DNA from: Enterobacterales bacterium
GTDB taxonomy: Bacteria > Pseudomonadota > Gammaproteobacteria > Enterobacterales > Enterobacteriaceae
Direction: 5' to 3'
Assembly: GCA_015654925.1 (NCBI GenBank)
Contig: JAATFX010000043.1
Location: 1-64,000 of the forward strand
Length of the DNA stretch: 64,000 nucleotides
Shown piece by piece: positions 51,385 through 62,315 of this stretch. Below the pieces are notes generated by a model. It did no database searches. It was not told where the DNA came from and worked only from the letters and a program-made list of their open reading frames with translations. Every line of letters begins with the position of its first letter. The stretch's first letter is position 1. Made by a program: the position numbers and the translations under genes.

Positions 51385-51747
51385 ATGAGCGCAACATCAC
51401 TGTTGGTGTCGATTGCGGTAATAGCCTGGCTGGGGCAGATTATCTTGGGCGGCTGGCAAATCAGGCGTTTTAACCATGCATTTGATGCGTTATGCCGCCA
51501 GGGGGCGGTAGGGGTAGGGCGTTCCGCCGGGCGTTTCAAGGCGCGCGTGGTGCTGGCGGTGGCCTTTGATAGCGAGCAGCGGGTATGCGATGGTTTTGTC
51601 CTGCGCGGCGTCACGGTGTTTGCCCGGCCGCGGCGGCTGACGGCGCTTATCGGTCTGCCAAAAGCGCAATTAATCCCGGCCCTGCTGTTTCCTAACGATG
51701 CGGCCTGTCAAACCGCGCTGGAATTAGCGATTAAACCGAAATTATGA
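51385..51747 (+). CDS. gutM: Glucitol operon activator GutM
   Basis: A 120-residue accessory activator of the glucitol operon, similar to E. coli GutM (119). An N-terminal hydrophobic helix (LLVSIAVIAWLGQIILGGW) precedes the conserved QIRRFNHAFDALCRQGAVGVGRSAGRF and TVFARPRRL. The membrane anchor suggests it does not bind DNA in the classical way; its mechanism is poorly defined. GGAG lies before the ATG. The stretch after it contains a separate promoter-like region for srlR. Confidence 0.93.
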   Translation: MSATSLLVSIAVIAWLGQIILGGWQIRRFNHAFDALCRQGAVGVGRSAGRFKARVVLAVAFDSEQRVCDGFVLRGVTVFARPRRLTALIGLPKAQLIPALLFPNDAACQTALELAIKPKL

Positions 51748-51754
51748 TATTTTC

Positions 51755-51802
51755 ATTTTAAAAGATAACTCCTTTTATTTGAAATCATAATGAGCGTATA
51801 AT
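51755..51802 (+). promoter_or_regulatory. Probable srlR promoter with srl-shared element
   Basis: ATTTTAAAAGATAA at 51755-51768 repeats exactly the element before srlA at 48405-48418. TATAAT at 51797-51802 is a perfect -10, 43 bases before the srlR ATG. The -35 is weak. This suggests srlR has its own promoter under the same regulator as srlA. Confidence 0.55.
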
Positions 51803-51844
51803 AACCAACAGGGTATTATCTCACTCGTCGGCTCGGAAATCGTT

Positions 51845-52618
51845 ATGAAACCAAAGCAGCGCCACGCGGCTATTCTTGAACATTTGCAAACCCACGGCAA
51901 AACATCCGTGGATGAACTTGCCAGCCGGTTCGCCACTACCGGTACCACGATACGCAAGGATTTAACCTTGCTGGAAGACGAAGGCGCGGTGATCCGCACC
52001 TATGGCGGAGTGGTGCTCAGCCGGGAAGAGGGCGACCAGCCCATCGACCGCAAAACCCACATCAATACCGCCAAGAAAAAGCAGATTGCCCATCGGGCCG
52101 CAAGCCTGATCAATGACGGCGACTCGCTGATCTTCGATGCCGGCAGCACCGTGCTGCAAATGGTGCCCTACCTGGCGCAATTCAATAATATTACCGTCAT
52201 GACCAACAGCCTGACGATTGTCAATGAGCTGGTGGAGCTGGATAACGATCAAACCATTTTAATGCCGGGCGGCACCTACCGTAAAAATTCCGCCTCCTTT
52301 CACGGCAGCCTGGCCGAGGCGGCATTTTCCCATTTCAGTTTTGATAAGTTGTTTATCGGCGCGGACGGGGTCGATCTCAATGCCGGCGTCACGACCTTCA
52401 ATGAAGTCCATACCGTGAGCCAGGCGATGTGCCGGGCGGCCCAGCAGCTGATTCTGCTGGTGGACTCGTCGAAATTCGGCCGTAAAAGTCCCAATGTGGT
52501 CTGCGATCTGAGCGCGGTACACATCTTGATTACCGATCGGGATATCAACCCCGTTTATCTCGATGCGTTAACCGCCATGGGCATCAATGTCATCCTGGTT
52601 GGAGAACGAGATGAGTGA
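51845..52618 (+). CDS. srlR: Glucitol operon repressor (DeoR family)
   Basis: A 257-residue transcription regulator, equal in length to E. coli SrlR. The N-terminal DeoR helix-turn-helix is [25 protein letters not shown] with [14 protein letters not shown]. The sugar-phosphate sensor domain has [18 protein letters not shown] and [11 protein letters not shown]. It probably represses srl until a sorbitol phosphate accumulates. It has no evident Shine-Dalgarno. Its end overlaps gutQ by 8 bases. Confidence 0.95.
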   Translation: MKPKQRHAAILEHLQTHGKTSVDELASRFATTGTTIRKDLTLLEDEGAVIRTYGGVVLSREEGDQPIDRKTHINTAKKKQIAHRAASLINDGDSLIFDAGSTVLQMVPYLAQFNNITVMTNSLTIVNELVELDNDQTILMPGGTYRKNSASFHGSLAEAAFSHFSFDKLFIGADGVDLNAGVTTFNEVHTVSQAMCRAAQQLILLVDSSKFGRKSPNVVCDLSAVHILITDRDINPVYLDALTAMGINVILVGERDE

Positions 52619-53576
52619 AGCCCTGCTCGGTTATGCCCAGGAAACGCTGGATATCGAAATCGCCGAAGCGCAGCGCATGCGGGATCGCCTGGACGGCAGC
52701 GTGGCGCGCGCCTGCCGCCTGCTGCTCGATTGCCGGGGAAAAGTGGTGGTTTCCGGCATGGGGAAATCGGGGCATATCGGCAAAAAAATCGCGGCGTCCC
52801 TCGCCAGCACCGGCACCCCGGCGTTTTTTGTGCATCCCGCCGAGGCGCTGCACGGGGACCTGGGCATGATAGACCGGCAGGATGTGGTGATGTTTATTTC
52901 CTATTCCGGCCGCGCCCAGGAATTACGTCTGATTTTGCCGCTGTTGGCGGAGAGCGGTATACCGGTTATCGCCCTTACCGGCGATGCCGATTCGCCGCTG
53001 GCGCGCGCCGCCGAATGCGTCCTTGACGTCGGGGTCGGGCGCGAGGCGTGCCCGATGGGGCTGGCGCCGACCGCCAGCGCGGTAAATACCCTGATGATGG
53101 GCGACGCCCTGGCCATGGCGCTGATGCGCTACCGGGGGTTCGACGCCGAGCAGTTTGCCCGCTCTCATCCGGGCGGCAGCCTGGGCGCCCGCTTATTAAA
53201 CCGGGTTCATCATCTGATGCGCACCGCGCAACAACTGCCAAGGATCGGCCAGGGGGAAAGCGTAATGGCGGCCATGCTGGAACTCAGCCGCACCGGTTTA
53301 GGCCTGGTCGCGGTCTGCGACGGCGACGAGCGGGTGGCGGGGGTATTTACCGACGGCGACCTGCGCCGCTGGCTGGTAAAAGGCCGCGGGCTGGACGAAC
53401 CTATCCTGGACGCCATGACCCGGCCCGGCTATCTGTTGCCGGCGCAGTGGCGCGCCGGCGCCGCGCTGGAGGCCCTGCACCAGCAGCATATTACCGCCGC
53501 GCCCGTGGTGGATACGGCGGGCCGGCTGGTGGGGGCGCTTAATTTGCACGATCTGCACCAGGCCGGGGTCGGCTGA
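52611..53576 (+). CDS. gutQ: D-arabinose 5-phosphate isomerase GutQ
   Basis: Interconverts ribulose 5-phosphate and arabinose 5-phosphate, the precursor of Kdo. The 321-residue length equals E. coli GutQ. A SIS domain with [30 protein letters not shown] is followed by SRSGRAQE-like [10 protein letters not shown], the [15 protein letters not shown] motif, and two CBS domains (about 205-321). ATG at 52611 follows GGAGAACG and overlaps srlR. It is the last gene of the srl operon, as in E. coli. Confidence 0.95.
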   Translation: MSEALLGYAQETLDIEIAEAQRMRDRLDGSVARACRLLLDCRGKVVVSGMGKSGHIGKKIAASLASTGTPAFFVHPAEALHGDLGMIDRQDVVMFISYSGRAQELRLILPLLAESGIPVIALTGDADSPLARAAECVLDVGVGREACPMGLAPTASAVNTLMMGDALAMALMRYRGFDAEQFARSHPGGSLGARLLNRVHHLMRTAQQLPRIGQGESVMAAMLELSRTGLGLVAVCDGDERVAGVFTDGDLRRWLVKGRGLDEPILDAMTRPGYLLPAQWRAGAALEALHQQHITAAPVVDTAGRLVGALNLHDLHQAGVG

Positions 53577-53752
53577 GGATAATCCGTCCGGCGAACCGCC
53601 CGCCGTAATTGCGGCAATAATAAAAGCTGGCTGCGTATTATTTTCGCCAAGGTACTTTTTTGACTATATCTTTCAGTTTATTTGATTAGATGCCGGAGAA
53701 AATGTCGGGTAGATTAGCGCTACACACTAATTAATATAAACGAAGGTTCTTT

Positions 53753-54175
53753 ATGCTTACTGCAATTAACAATGGATTTGCGCGATTCGTGGACGGGCCA
53801 GATGCGGGTAAGCTGCTGTTACGCCTTACTTTTGGTATATTAATGTTATTCCATGGCTACGCAAAAACCCAACATGGAGTGGGCTGGATTGCCGACTTAT
53901 TACAAAGCCATGGTTTGCCGGGTTTTATTGCCTATGGCGCTTTTATCGGTGAGATTATCGCACCGATTATGATTATTGTGGGATTTCTTACCCGCCTGGC
54001 GGGATTTATTTTTGCCTTTAATTTGCTGGTAGCCACTTTACTGGTCGGCATGGGACATTTTTATACGCTCACGGAAGTGGGTGCCTGGGCGCTGGAAACC
54101 GAAGCGCTTTATTTCTTCGGCGGCCTGATCATCATGCTGGTAGGTCCGGGGAAATATGCGGTAATGAAAAACTGA
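53753..54175 (+). CDS. DoxX-family membrane protein
   Basis: A 140-residue integral membrane protein with four helices. LLLRLTFGILMLFHGYAKTQHG is the family start; then IAYGAFIGEIIAPIMIIVGFLTRLAGFIFAFNLLVATLLVG and the late FFGGLIIMLVGPGKYAV follow. DoxX relatives such as E. coli YphA are of uncertain function, sometimes linked to redox or thiol stress. It has its own upstream AT-rich region of about 170 bases and converges on arsB. CGAAGGTTC precedes the ATG. Confidence 0.85.
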   Translation: MLTAINNGFARFVDGPDAGKLLLRLTFGILMLFHGYAKTQHGVGWIADLLQSHGLPGFIAYGAFIGEIIAPIMIIVGFLTRLAGFIFAFNLLVATLLVGMGHFYTLTEVGAWALETEALYFFGGLIIMLVGPGKYAVMKN

Positions 54176-54223
54176 CCGCCGGTTTTTTTGCCGGGGATAG
54201 CGTCGTACCCGCTATCCCGCCGC

Positions 54224-55513
54224 TTATGTCGGGACTGACAGCCGCAGGGCCAATGCCGCCAGCGTGATTAACAGGACCGGCAGGGTCATGATGATCCCGA
54301 CGCGAAAATAATATCCCCAGGTGATGGTCAAATCCTTTTGCGCCAGCACATGCAGCCACAGCAGCGTCGCCAGGCTGCCGATGGGCGTGATCTTGGGACC
54401 CAGATCGCAGCCGATGACATTGGCGTAAATCATCGCCTCTTTAATCACCCCCGTAGCCGTACTGCCTTCAATCGATAACGCCCCTACCAATACGCTGGGC
54501 AAGTTATTCATCACCGATGATAAAAACGCCGTGAGAAAGCCCGTGCCCAGGGCGGCCGCCCATAAGCCGTGCGTGGCGACCCGGTTTAGCAGCGCGGACA
54601 AGAAATGGGTCAGTCCGGCGTTGCGCAGGCCATATACCACCAGATACATGCCCAGCGAAAAGATCACGATTTGCCACGGCGCCCCGCGCAAGACCCTGCC
54701 GGTGTTGATGGCATGGCCTTTTTTGGCCACGGCAAACAAGATCGCCGCCCCGATGGCCGAAATCAGGCTGATCGGCACGCCCAGCGGTTCCAGGCCGAAA
54801 AACCCGGCCAGTAACAGCAATAACACTCCCCACCCGGTTTTAAAGGTCGCCGGATCGCGAATGGCGTCTTTCGGCTGCGGCAGGCGCGCCAGATCATACG
54901 TCACCGGTATTTGCCGGCGTAAATACAGGTGCAGGGTCAATAGGGTGGCGGCTACCGCGGCGATGTTCACCGGCACCATCACCGACGCATAGGCGTTGAA
55001 CCCCAGCGTGAAGTAGTCGGCGGAGACGATATTCACCAGATTGGATACCACCAGCGGCAGGCTGGCGGTATCGGCGATAAAGCCCGCCGCCATGACAAAG
55101 GCCAGGGTGGCGCCGCGGCCGAACCCCAGGGCCAGCAGCATGGACATGACGATAGGGGTCAGGATAAGCGCGGCGCCGTCATTGGCGAATAGCGCCGCCA
55201 CAATGGCGCCCAGCAAGATGATATAGCTGAACAACCGCCGTCCCCGGCCGTTTCCCCAGCGGGCCACGTGCAGCGCGGCCCACGCAAAAAAACCGGATTC
55301 ATCGAGCAGCAGGCTGATGATAATGATGGCGATAAAGGTGGCGGTGGCATTCCAGACGATTTGCCAGACCACGGGAATGTCCGCCGGATGCACTACCCCG
55401 GCCAGCAGGGCGAGCACGGCTCCGAGCGCGGCGCTCCAGCCAATCCCCAGCCCCCTGGGCTGCCAGATGACCAATACCATCGTCAGGATGAAAATAAGCA
55501 TTGCCGCCGTCAT
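54224..55513 (-). CDS. arsB: Arsenite/antimonite efflux transporter ArsB
   Basis: An inner-membrane arsenite exporter of 429 residues, the same length as E. coli ArsB and highly similar from [20 protein letters not shown] to the LRLS end. About twelve helices are expected; [12 protein letters not shown] and [11 protein letters not shown] are family landmarks. ATG at 55513 follows GAGAGG; the frame stays open to 55567. No arsR, arsC, arsD or arsA is beside it, so it lacks the usual operon and local arsenic regulator. Confidence 0.93.
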   Translation of the reverse strand: MTAAMLIFILTMVLVIWQPRGLGIGWSAALGAVLALLAGVVHPADIPVVWQIVWNATATFIAIIIISLLLDESGFFAWAALHVARWGNGRGRRLFSYIILLGAIVAALFANDGAALILTPIVMSMLLALGFGRGATLAFVMAAGFIADTASLPLVVSNLVNIVSADYFTLGFNAYASVMVPVNIAAVAATLLTLHLYLRRQIPVTYDLARLPQPKDAIRDPATFKTGWGVLLLLLAGFFGLEPLGVPISLISAIGAAILFAVAKKGHAINTGRVLRGAPWQIVIFSLGMYLVVYGLRNAGLTHFLSALLNRVATHGLWAAALGTGFLTAFLSSVMNNLPSVLVGALSIEGSTATGVIKEAMIYANVIGCDLGPKITPIGSLATLLWLHVLAQKDLTITWGYYFRVGIIMTLPVLLITLAALALRLSVPT

Positions 55514-55627
55514 GATACCTCTCTTCAAGGACGCAGCCCGCCGACCGGCGGTTTCTTGGCGGCGCATCCTGGGGTCATTGGGTTAATAATGGATCAATAG
55601 CGTAATAAACCGATAATCATAGGCTAT

Positions 55628-56843
55628 TTAGCGGCTGATTACCCGCAGCGGCAGCAGTAGCGGCAAAACGCACATCAGCAGTAGCGCCACGAACAGCAGC
55701 GCCGGCATAATGCCGATATGATCGCTCAAGGCGCCATAGAAGATCGGCATTACCGCCCCGCAGCCCAGCGATAGGGTATAGAAGATGGCGAAGGCGCGCG
55801 TTTGCTGGCCCGGTTTGGCCAGCTCCGCCACGGTGCCGTAGAGAATGGAGGACGTGCCGTTCAAGACGATGCCCAAGGGGATAAACAGCAAAAAACTCAC
55901 CGATAACGGGGTGAATAACAACGCGATAATAATTCCGGCGGTGATCAATTCGCTGAAGGCCACGGTGCGCAATATCCCGAACCGGGGCGCCAGCGCGCCG
56001 CAAACCAGTTTACCGCAGGCGCCGCCGATAAAAATGGTGGTTAACGCCATGCCGACATTCGCCGCCGTCGCCCCCTTGGCCGCCAGTAAAAAAGGCAGAA
56101 AAGTCAGGGTGCCCGAACGCGTGGCGTTATCCAGGCTGCCGATCAGGCACAATGAAGAGAAGGCGAGTTTACGTTTGCCTTCGGCCAGCGCAGACGCGGC
56201 GCGCAAGCTCTCGCCGGCGGGCGCGTGGGGTTCGGCCGGGGAAGCGCGGGAGATGACCGTCCGCTCCATCGGCTGCTTCGGCAGCAGCCAGCGCAAACCG
56301 GCGACCACCAAAAACCCCGCCAGCGCGATGATTTGCACCGACGTCCCCCACGTGAGAATCAATAGCATGCCGGAAATCGCCGTGGGAATCAGGCTTTTAC
56401 CAACATCGCCAAAAAAATTATAGGTACTCAGGGCCATCCGGATTTGCCGGGTGGTAAAGGTATGGGAAATATAGCTGGACGCCAGCGGATGCTGTACGCT
56501 GGCCCCCATTCCGCCCACGATAATCAGCGCCATAAGCTGCATGATGCCGCTGGAAAAGCCATATAGGAACAGGGCGGACGAAAGCAGCAGGGTGCCGGCA
56601 ATCAGCAGCTTGCGTTCGCCAAAGCGTTTGCCCAGTTCACCCGCCGGAATCTGCCAAATCGCCAGCGAGCCGGAGAACAGCGCTTTAAGTAAGCCGATCT
56701 GCGTCATCGACAGGCCGAACTGCTGTTGCCAAAGGGTAAACAGCAGGTAATGCATGTCGGTGACGCCGTCATGATATAAATGCGCCAGGCTGGCGGCGCC
56801 CAGAACTTTACGCTCGGGGAGGTTGTGGGTGGTGGAACGGCGT

Positions 56844-56857
<14 letters not shown>
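55628..56857 (-). CDS. MFS transporter, fosmidomycin resistance (Fsr)-like
   Basis: A 409-residue major facilitator with about twelve helices. The N-terminal half has LAHLYHDGVTDMHYLLFTLWQQQFG, as in Fsr-type exporters, and GERKLLIAG between helices 2 and 3; the C-terminal half begins after an Ala/Pro-rich cytoplasmic loop (about residues 195-225). It is probably an exporter. ATG at 56857 overlaps the end of the upstream ATPase gene by 14 bases, so it belongs to the peptide-transporter operon and may remove a product or excess substrate. The start lacks a strong ribosome site, consistent with translational coupling. Confidence 0.85.
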
Positions 56858-57820
<963 letters not shown>

Positions 57821-57824
<4 letters not shown>

Positions 57825-58864
57825 CGCCACGCCCCGCCAGGTATTTCGTCCGCTTTCCAGCAGCGCACATGATGCGCCCCGCCGGCGTTCGGGGAGCCGT
57901 TCGATCCGGCGACGGCGGCCAGCGGCGGATGCCGGCGGCAAATCTCGCCGGCAAACGGACAGCGCGGCGCAAAACCGCAGCCCTGCGGACTCTGGGTTAA
58001 TGACGGGACGCTGCCTTTGATTTCCGGCAGCGTGGATTTACGCTCCCGGTCCAGCGTAGGGGTCGACGCCAGCAATCCCAAAGTATAAGGATGCCGGGGC
58101 CGGTCGAACAGGGTCATCACATCGGCTTCCTCAACCACTTCTCCCAGGTACATGACTATTACCCGCTGGCACATTTGGGCGACGACGGATAAGTCATGGG
58201 TGATCAGGATAATGCCCATGCCGTTGGCGGCTTTCAGCGATTCCAGCAACGCCAGGATCTGCGCCTGGATGGTCACATCCAGGGCGGTGGTCGGCTCATC
58301 GGCGATCAGCAGCGCCGGGTGGCAGGCGACGGCCATGGCAATCATCACCCGCTGGCGCATGCCGCCGGAAATTTCATGGGGATAGGCCGCGGCGCAGCGC
58401 GGCGGATCGGCGATGCCCACCTGGTCCAGCAGCGTTATTACCCGCGCGCGCCGCGCCGCTTTAGCCAGGCTAAGATGCAAGCGCAGGCTTTCCTCGATCT
58501 GCCTGCCGATGGTAAACAGCGGATTTAAACTCGACAGCGGGTCCTGGAATATCATCGACAGGCGGTCGCCCCGGATGGCGCGGCGCGCGCCGGCCGTTAA
58601 CCCCAGCAGGTCCTGCTGACTAAATATCACACCGCCCTGCACGTTGGCAATACGCGGGTCCAATAATCCCATGATCGACTCGGCGGTCACGCTTTTGCCG
58701 CAGCCCGACTCGCCGATGATGCCCAGGGTCTCGTTGGCATTGACCACGAAGGATACGCCGCGCACCGGCCGGACAATGCCCTGTCCGGTGGCGAATTTTA
58801 CCGAGAGATTCTCCACGGTCAATAGCGGCGGGGGCGGGGCGGCCTGAACTGAAAACTGGGTCAT
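57821..58864 (-). CDS. Oligopeptide/dipeptide-type ABC transporter ATPase (DppD-like)
   Basis: A 347-residue ATPase paired with the DppF-like protein. Walker [19 protein letters not shown] is near residue 52, followed by [16 protein letters not shown] and [16 protein letters not shown]. The C-terminal extension has [15 protein letters not shown], the cysteine motif of peptide importers. It starts 18 bases after the second permease and overlaps the next ATPase by 4 bases. Confidence 0.92.
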
Positions 58865-58882
58865 GACATTATCCTATAAAGC

Positions 58883-59737
58883 TTAAAACCGGGCTTTGAG
58901 CTGCTTTATGATCCGCCGGGACAGGGGACGGACATTGGGGTCCAGCAGATCGCGCAGGCCGTCGCCGAGCATATTCAGGGCAAAGATCAGGAAGATGATC
59001 GACAGGCCGGGGAAAAAGGTCATCCACCAGGACGTGAAGATCACTTTTTTGCCTTCCAATAACAGATTGCCCAGGCTGGGCATCGGCGCCGGCACGCCGG
59101 AACCCAGAAAACTCAGCGCCGCTTCCGTGAGAATGGCCACGGAGAAAATAAAGGTGATCTGCACGATAAACGGCGACATTACATTGGGCATGATATGCAG
59201 CCAAATAATGCGCGCATTGCCCGCGCCCTGCGCCCGCAGCCCCTCGATATAATTTTTTTCCCTGATGACCAGCGCCGCGGAGCGCACCACCCGCGCGATG
59301 GACGGAATATAGACCAGCGATAACGCCAGCACCACGTTAAGGGTGTTCGGTCCCAAAATACCCACGATTGAAATCGCCAGCAGCAGGGAAGGGAATGCGA
59401 ACAGGCCGTCGCAGATACGCATGGCGATCAGATCCACCGGCCGGTACCAGGCCGACAGCAGGCCGAGGGCCATGCCGATCGCGCCGGCGGCGACGCCGAC
59501 CGCCGCCCCTACCAGCAGCGAAATACGAATGGCGAACGCCACGCGCACCAGCAGGTCGCGGCCAAAATTATCGGTGCCGAACCAATGCGGGGCCGACGGA
59601 CCTTTCAGCCGGCTCAGCGGGTCGAGGGCATAGAGATCGTAAGGGCTGAAATAACCGATGGCCAAAGAGAAGACCACCATTCCCAGCAGTATGATCCCCC
59701 CGGTCAGCATCAGTTTGTTACCGTATAACTTCGACAT
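58883..59737 (-). CDS. Peptide-type ABC transporter permease (DppC-like)
   Basis: A 284-residue permease with about six helices. The N-terminus has DPLSRLKGPSAPHWFGTDNFGRDLLVR, typical of DppC/OppC proteins, and the EAA loop region is VIREKNYIEGLRAQGAGNARIIWLHIMPN. The C-terminus has LNMLGDGLRDLLDPNVR. It forms the channel with the DppB-like permease 12 bases upstream. Confidence 0.92.
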   Translation of the reverse strand: MSKLYGNKLMLTGGIILLGMVVFSLAIGYFSPYDLYALDPLSRLKGPSAPHWFGTDNFGRDLLVRVAFAIRISLLVGAAVGVAAGAIGMALGLLSAWYRPVDLIAMRICDGLFAFPSLLLAISIVGILGPNTLNVVLALSLVYIPSIARVVRSAALVIREKNYIEGLRAQGAGNARIIWLHIMPNVMSPFIVQITFIFSVAILTEAALSFLGSGVPAPMPSLGNLLLEGKKVIFTSWWMTFFPGLSIIFLIFALNMLGDGLRDLLDPNVRPLSRRIIKQLKARF

Positions 59738-59749
59738 GCCGCGGCTCCT

Positions 59750-60700
59750 TTATGCTGGTTTGACATTGATCCGCGGATCGATAAACCCGAACAGCAGGTC
59801 CACCGCCAGGTTAATCAACACATAGCTGGTGGTAATCAACAGCACCGACCCCTGGATCACGGTAAAATCGCGCCGCTCGATGGAATCGACGATCAATAAA
59901 CCGACGCCGGGAATGCCGAACACGCTTTCTATGACGATCGCCCCGGTCACGAGGGAACCAAAAGATTCGCCGCAAATATTCAACACCGGTATCCAGGCGT
60001 TTTTAAACGCGTGGCGCAGGAGCACCAGCCGTTCGGGCACTCCCTTGGCGCGGGCGGTTTTAATATAATTTTCGTTAAGCACATCGAGCATCACCGCCCG
60101 GGTCATTCGCGCCAGCAGTGCGGCGATACGGATAGCCAGCGCCATCGCCGGCAGGAACAAATAATACAGATTTTGCCACAGGTCCAGACTGCCGGATTTA
60201 TAACCGATAACCGGGAACCAGCGCAGATGAACGGCAAAAAAGAAGATCAAAAACAGCCCCAGCAAAAAACCCGGAATCGATAACCCGAGGGTGGATAACG
60301 CCATAATCAGGCGATCGGCCAGGCGGCCGCGGCGATAGGCCGCCGCGATGCCCCCGGCGATACCGAGCGTCATGGCGATGCCCTGCGCCAGCAGCGCCAG
60401 GGCCAGGGTGGGTTTAAGATGCTGTACAAACAGCGAGACCACGCTCTCCCCCATAAACAGGGAGCGGCCCAAATCGCCGCGCAGAATATGGTAAAACCAT
60501 TGCCAGAACTGGACCGGCAGGATTTGGTTCAGGCCGAGCCGTTCGCGCATCGCCAGTATATCTTCCGGCCGGGCGTCATTGCCCAGCATCACCAGCACCG
60601 GATCGCCCGGCGCCAGGTGTACCAGGCAAAATACCACTACCGCCACCACCAGCAAGACCGGGATCAGCGCCAGCAAACGGTGCAATGCGTACCATAACAT
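59750..60700 (-). CDS. Peptide-type ABC transporter permease (DppB-like)
   Basis: A 316-residue permease with six helices. The N-terminus has LVHLAPGDPVLVMLGNDARPEDI and the EAA-like loop is MLDVLNENYIKTARAKGVPERLVLLRHAFKNA, both standard for DppB/OppB. The C-terminus ends LLFGFIDPRINV. It lies 49 bases after the binding protein gene and 12 before the DppC-like gene. Confidence 0.92.
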   Translation of the reverse strand: MLWYALHRLLALIPVLLVVAVVVFCLVHLAPGDPVLVMLGNDARPEDILAMRERLGLNQILPVQFWQWFYHILRGDLGRSLFMGESVVSLFVQHLKPTLALALLAQGIAMTLGIAGGIAAAYRRGRLADRLIMALSTLGLSIPGFLLGLFLIFFFAVHLRWFPVIGYKSGSLDLWQNLYYLFLPAMALAIRIAALLARMTRAVMLDVLNENYIKTARAKGVPERLVLLRHAFKNAWIPVLNICGESFGSLVTGAIVIESVFGIPGVGLLIVDSIERRDFTVIQGSVLLITTSYVLINLAVDLLFGFIDPRINVKPA

Positions 60701-60749
60701 CGGTTAATCCTTCCGGGCCGGGGCCCGGGTTACCCTCGCCCGGAGGTTA

Positions 60750-62315
60750 TCAATGGGCTATTCGCACATTCCACAAAATGGGCCCGATTAAATCCGCATA
60801 ACCGCTGACGCCGTCCTTGATGGCGATGGGTTCGGGGGTGGTGTGGCCCAGCACAATCACCGGCAAATATCGCCAGGTCAAGATTTGCAATTTATCCACC
60901 AGCGGCCTGGCCTCTTTGAGCGACGGCGCCAGCTTGATTTGATCCAATACGCCGTCGATCTCGGGGCTGTTCGACCAGCCGGGGAAATTGGCCCGCGAGT
61001 CCAGGAAGGGGTATTGGTGCAGCACCTGGCGCATGGAGAATTCCAGGGCGCAAAGATCAAAATTCTTCGGGTCCTGGCGCCGTTGCAGCACCGTCGGCCA
61101 GTCATACACATCCAGCCGGGATTTCACGCCGATTTGTTTGAGTACCTGCTGGGCGACGATGGCCAGGTTATAAAGTTCGGCGTACTCCTTGGTGGCGATA
61201 ATCACCACTTCCTCGCCTTTATAGCCGGACTCCTGCACCAGCTTTTTGGCCGCGTCGAGCTTATGCTGGTTATAGAAAGGTTTGCCGGCCTCGCTATACC
61301 AATCCGCCTGCTGTGGGAATCCCAGGGAGGAATCCGCGGTAAAAAAGCGCGCATCGCTGTAGCCGGCCAGCAATACGCTGTTGACGTCCAGGGCGGTGTT
61401 AAAGGCCTCGCGCAGCTTGGCATCGGCGAAGGGGCCGGTTTTTTTATTAAACAGATACGTAATCAGGGAGCCGCCTGATTCCGGCGCATATAAATGCACG
61501 CCGGCCGATTGCTTAAGGGTGTCGATATTATCTTTGGGCAGATTAAAGACTAAATCGTACTCGCCGGTCAGCGCGCCCGCCAGACGCGTGGATTCATCGG
61601 TAACGTAGCGGAAAAAAATATCTTTCACCCAGGCGTGTTTTTGTCCCGACAGGCCGCTGGCCGGTTCCGTGCGGGAGGTATAACCGTCGTAGCGGGTCAG
61701 GTGCAGATACTCCCCTTGCTTAAACTCGGCCAGTTTATAGGGGCCGGTGCCGATCAGCTCGGTGACCGGGCCTTTTGACTCGTTGGCCCGATCGATTATG
61801 CCCTTGGGCATAATGGCGGCGATGTTTTTAAGGTCCGCCAGGATATTGAGCGTGATCAGCGAAGGCGTTTTCAGCGTTAGCTGTACGCTGAGCGGGCCGG
61901 TTTTGGCAAACCGCGCGCCGGGTAAATTGGCTTTGCCCTGGGTGGACAAGGCCAGCCAGCGATTCATTGACGCCACCACGTCGTCCGCGGTGAGCGGCTG
62001 GCCGTTTTGAAATGCAATATGATCGCGCAGGGTAAAGGTATAGACCAGGCGATCGGCGCCGATCTCATAGTGGTCCACCAATTCGGGCACCGGCTCGAAT
62101 TTATCGTTGATGGTAAATAGTTCTTCGAAAATATGGCGATCCACATCCGAGGTGGCGTTATTGGTGGTGAGATACGGGTCCAGGGTGCCCGGCCGGTTGC
62201 CATAGGCGATATTTAACGTATCGTTGCCCGGTTCGGCGGCCCGGGTCGCGGCGGCGTACCAGGGCAGGGCGGCGCACAGCAATAGCGCGGCGGCGTTAAA
62301 GCGTTTGGTTTTCAT
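60750..62315 (-). CDS. Extracellular solute-binding protein, family 5
   Basis: The periplasmic binding protein of the importer, 521 residues. The signal peptide MKTKRFNAAALLLCAALPWYAAATRAA is cleaved after the AA pair. The mature protein has the family 5 pattern: AYGNRPGTLDPYLTTN, FTLRDHIAFQNGQPLTADDVVASMNRW, GTGPYKLAEFK and LREAFNTALDVN. The ligand may be a peptide or another amide. ATG at 62315 overlaps the amidohydrolase stop (TGATG), with GGAGGAG upstream; GTG at 62318 is an alternative. Confidence 0.9.
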   Translation of the reverse strand: MKTKRFNAAALLLCAALPWYAAATRAAEPGNDTLNIAYGNRPGTLDPYLTTNNATSDVDRHIFEELFTINDKFEPVPELVDHYEIGADRLVYTFTLRDHIAFQNGQPLTADDVVASMNRWLALSTQGKANLPGARFAKTGPLSVQLTLKTPSLITLNILADLKNIAAIMPKGIIDRANESKGPVTELIGTGPYKLAEFKQGEYLHLTRYDGYTSRTEPASGLSGQKHAWVKDIFFRYVTDESTRLAGALTGEYDLVFNLPKDNIDTLKQSAGVHLYAPESGGSLITYLFNKKTGPFADAKLREAFNTALDVNSVLLAGYSDARFFTADSSLGFPQQADWYSEAGKPFYNQHKLDAAKKLVQESGYKGEEVVIIATKEYAELYNLAIVAQQVLKQIGVKSRLDVYDWPTVLQRRQDPKNFDLCALEFSMRQVLHQYPFLDSRANFPGWSNSPEIDGVLDQIKLAPSLKEARPLVDKLQILTWRYLPVIVLGHTTPEPIAIKDGVSGYADLIGPILWNVRIAH

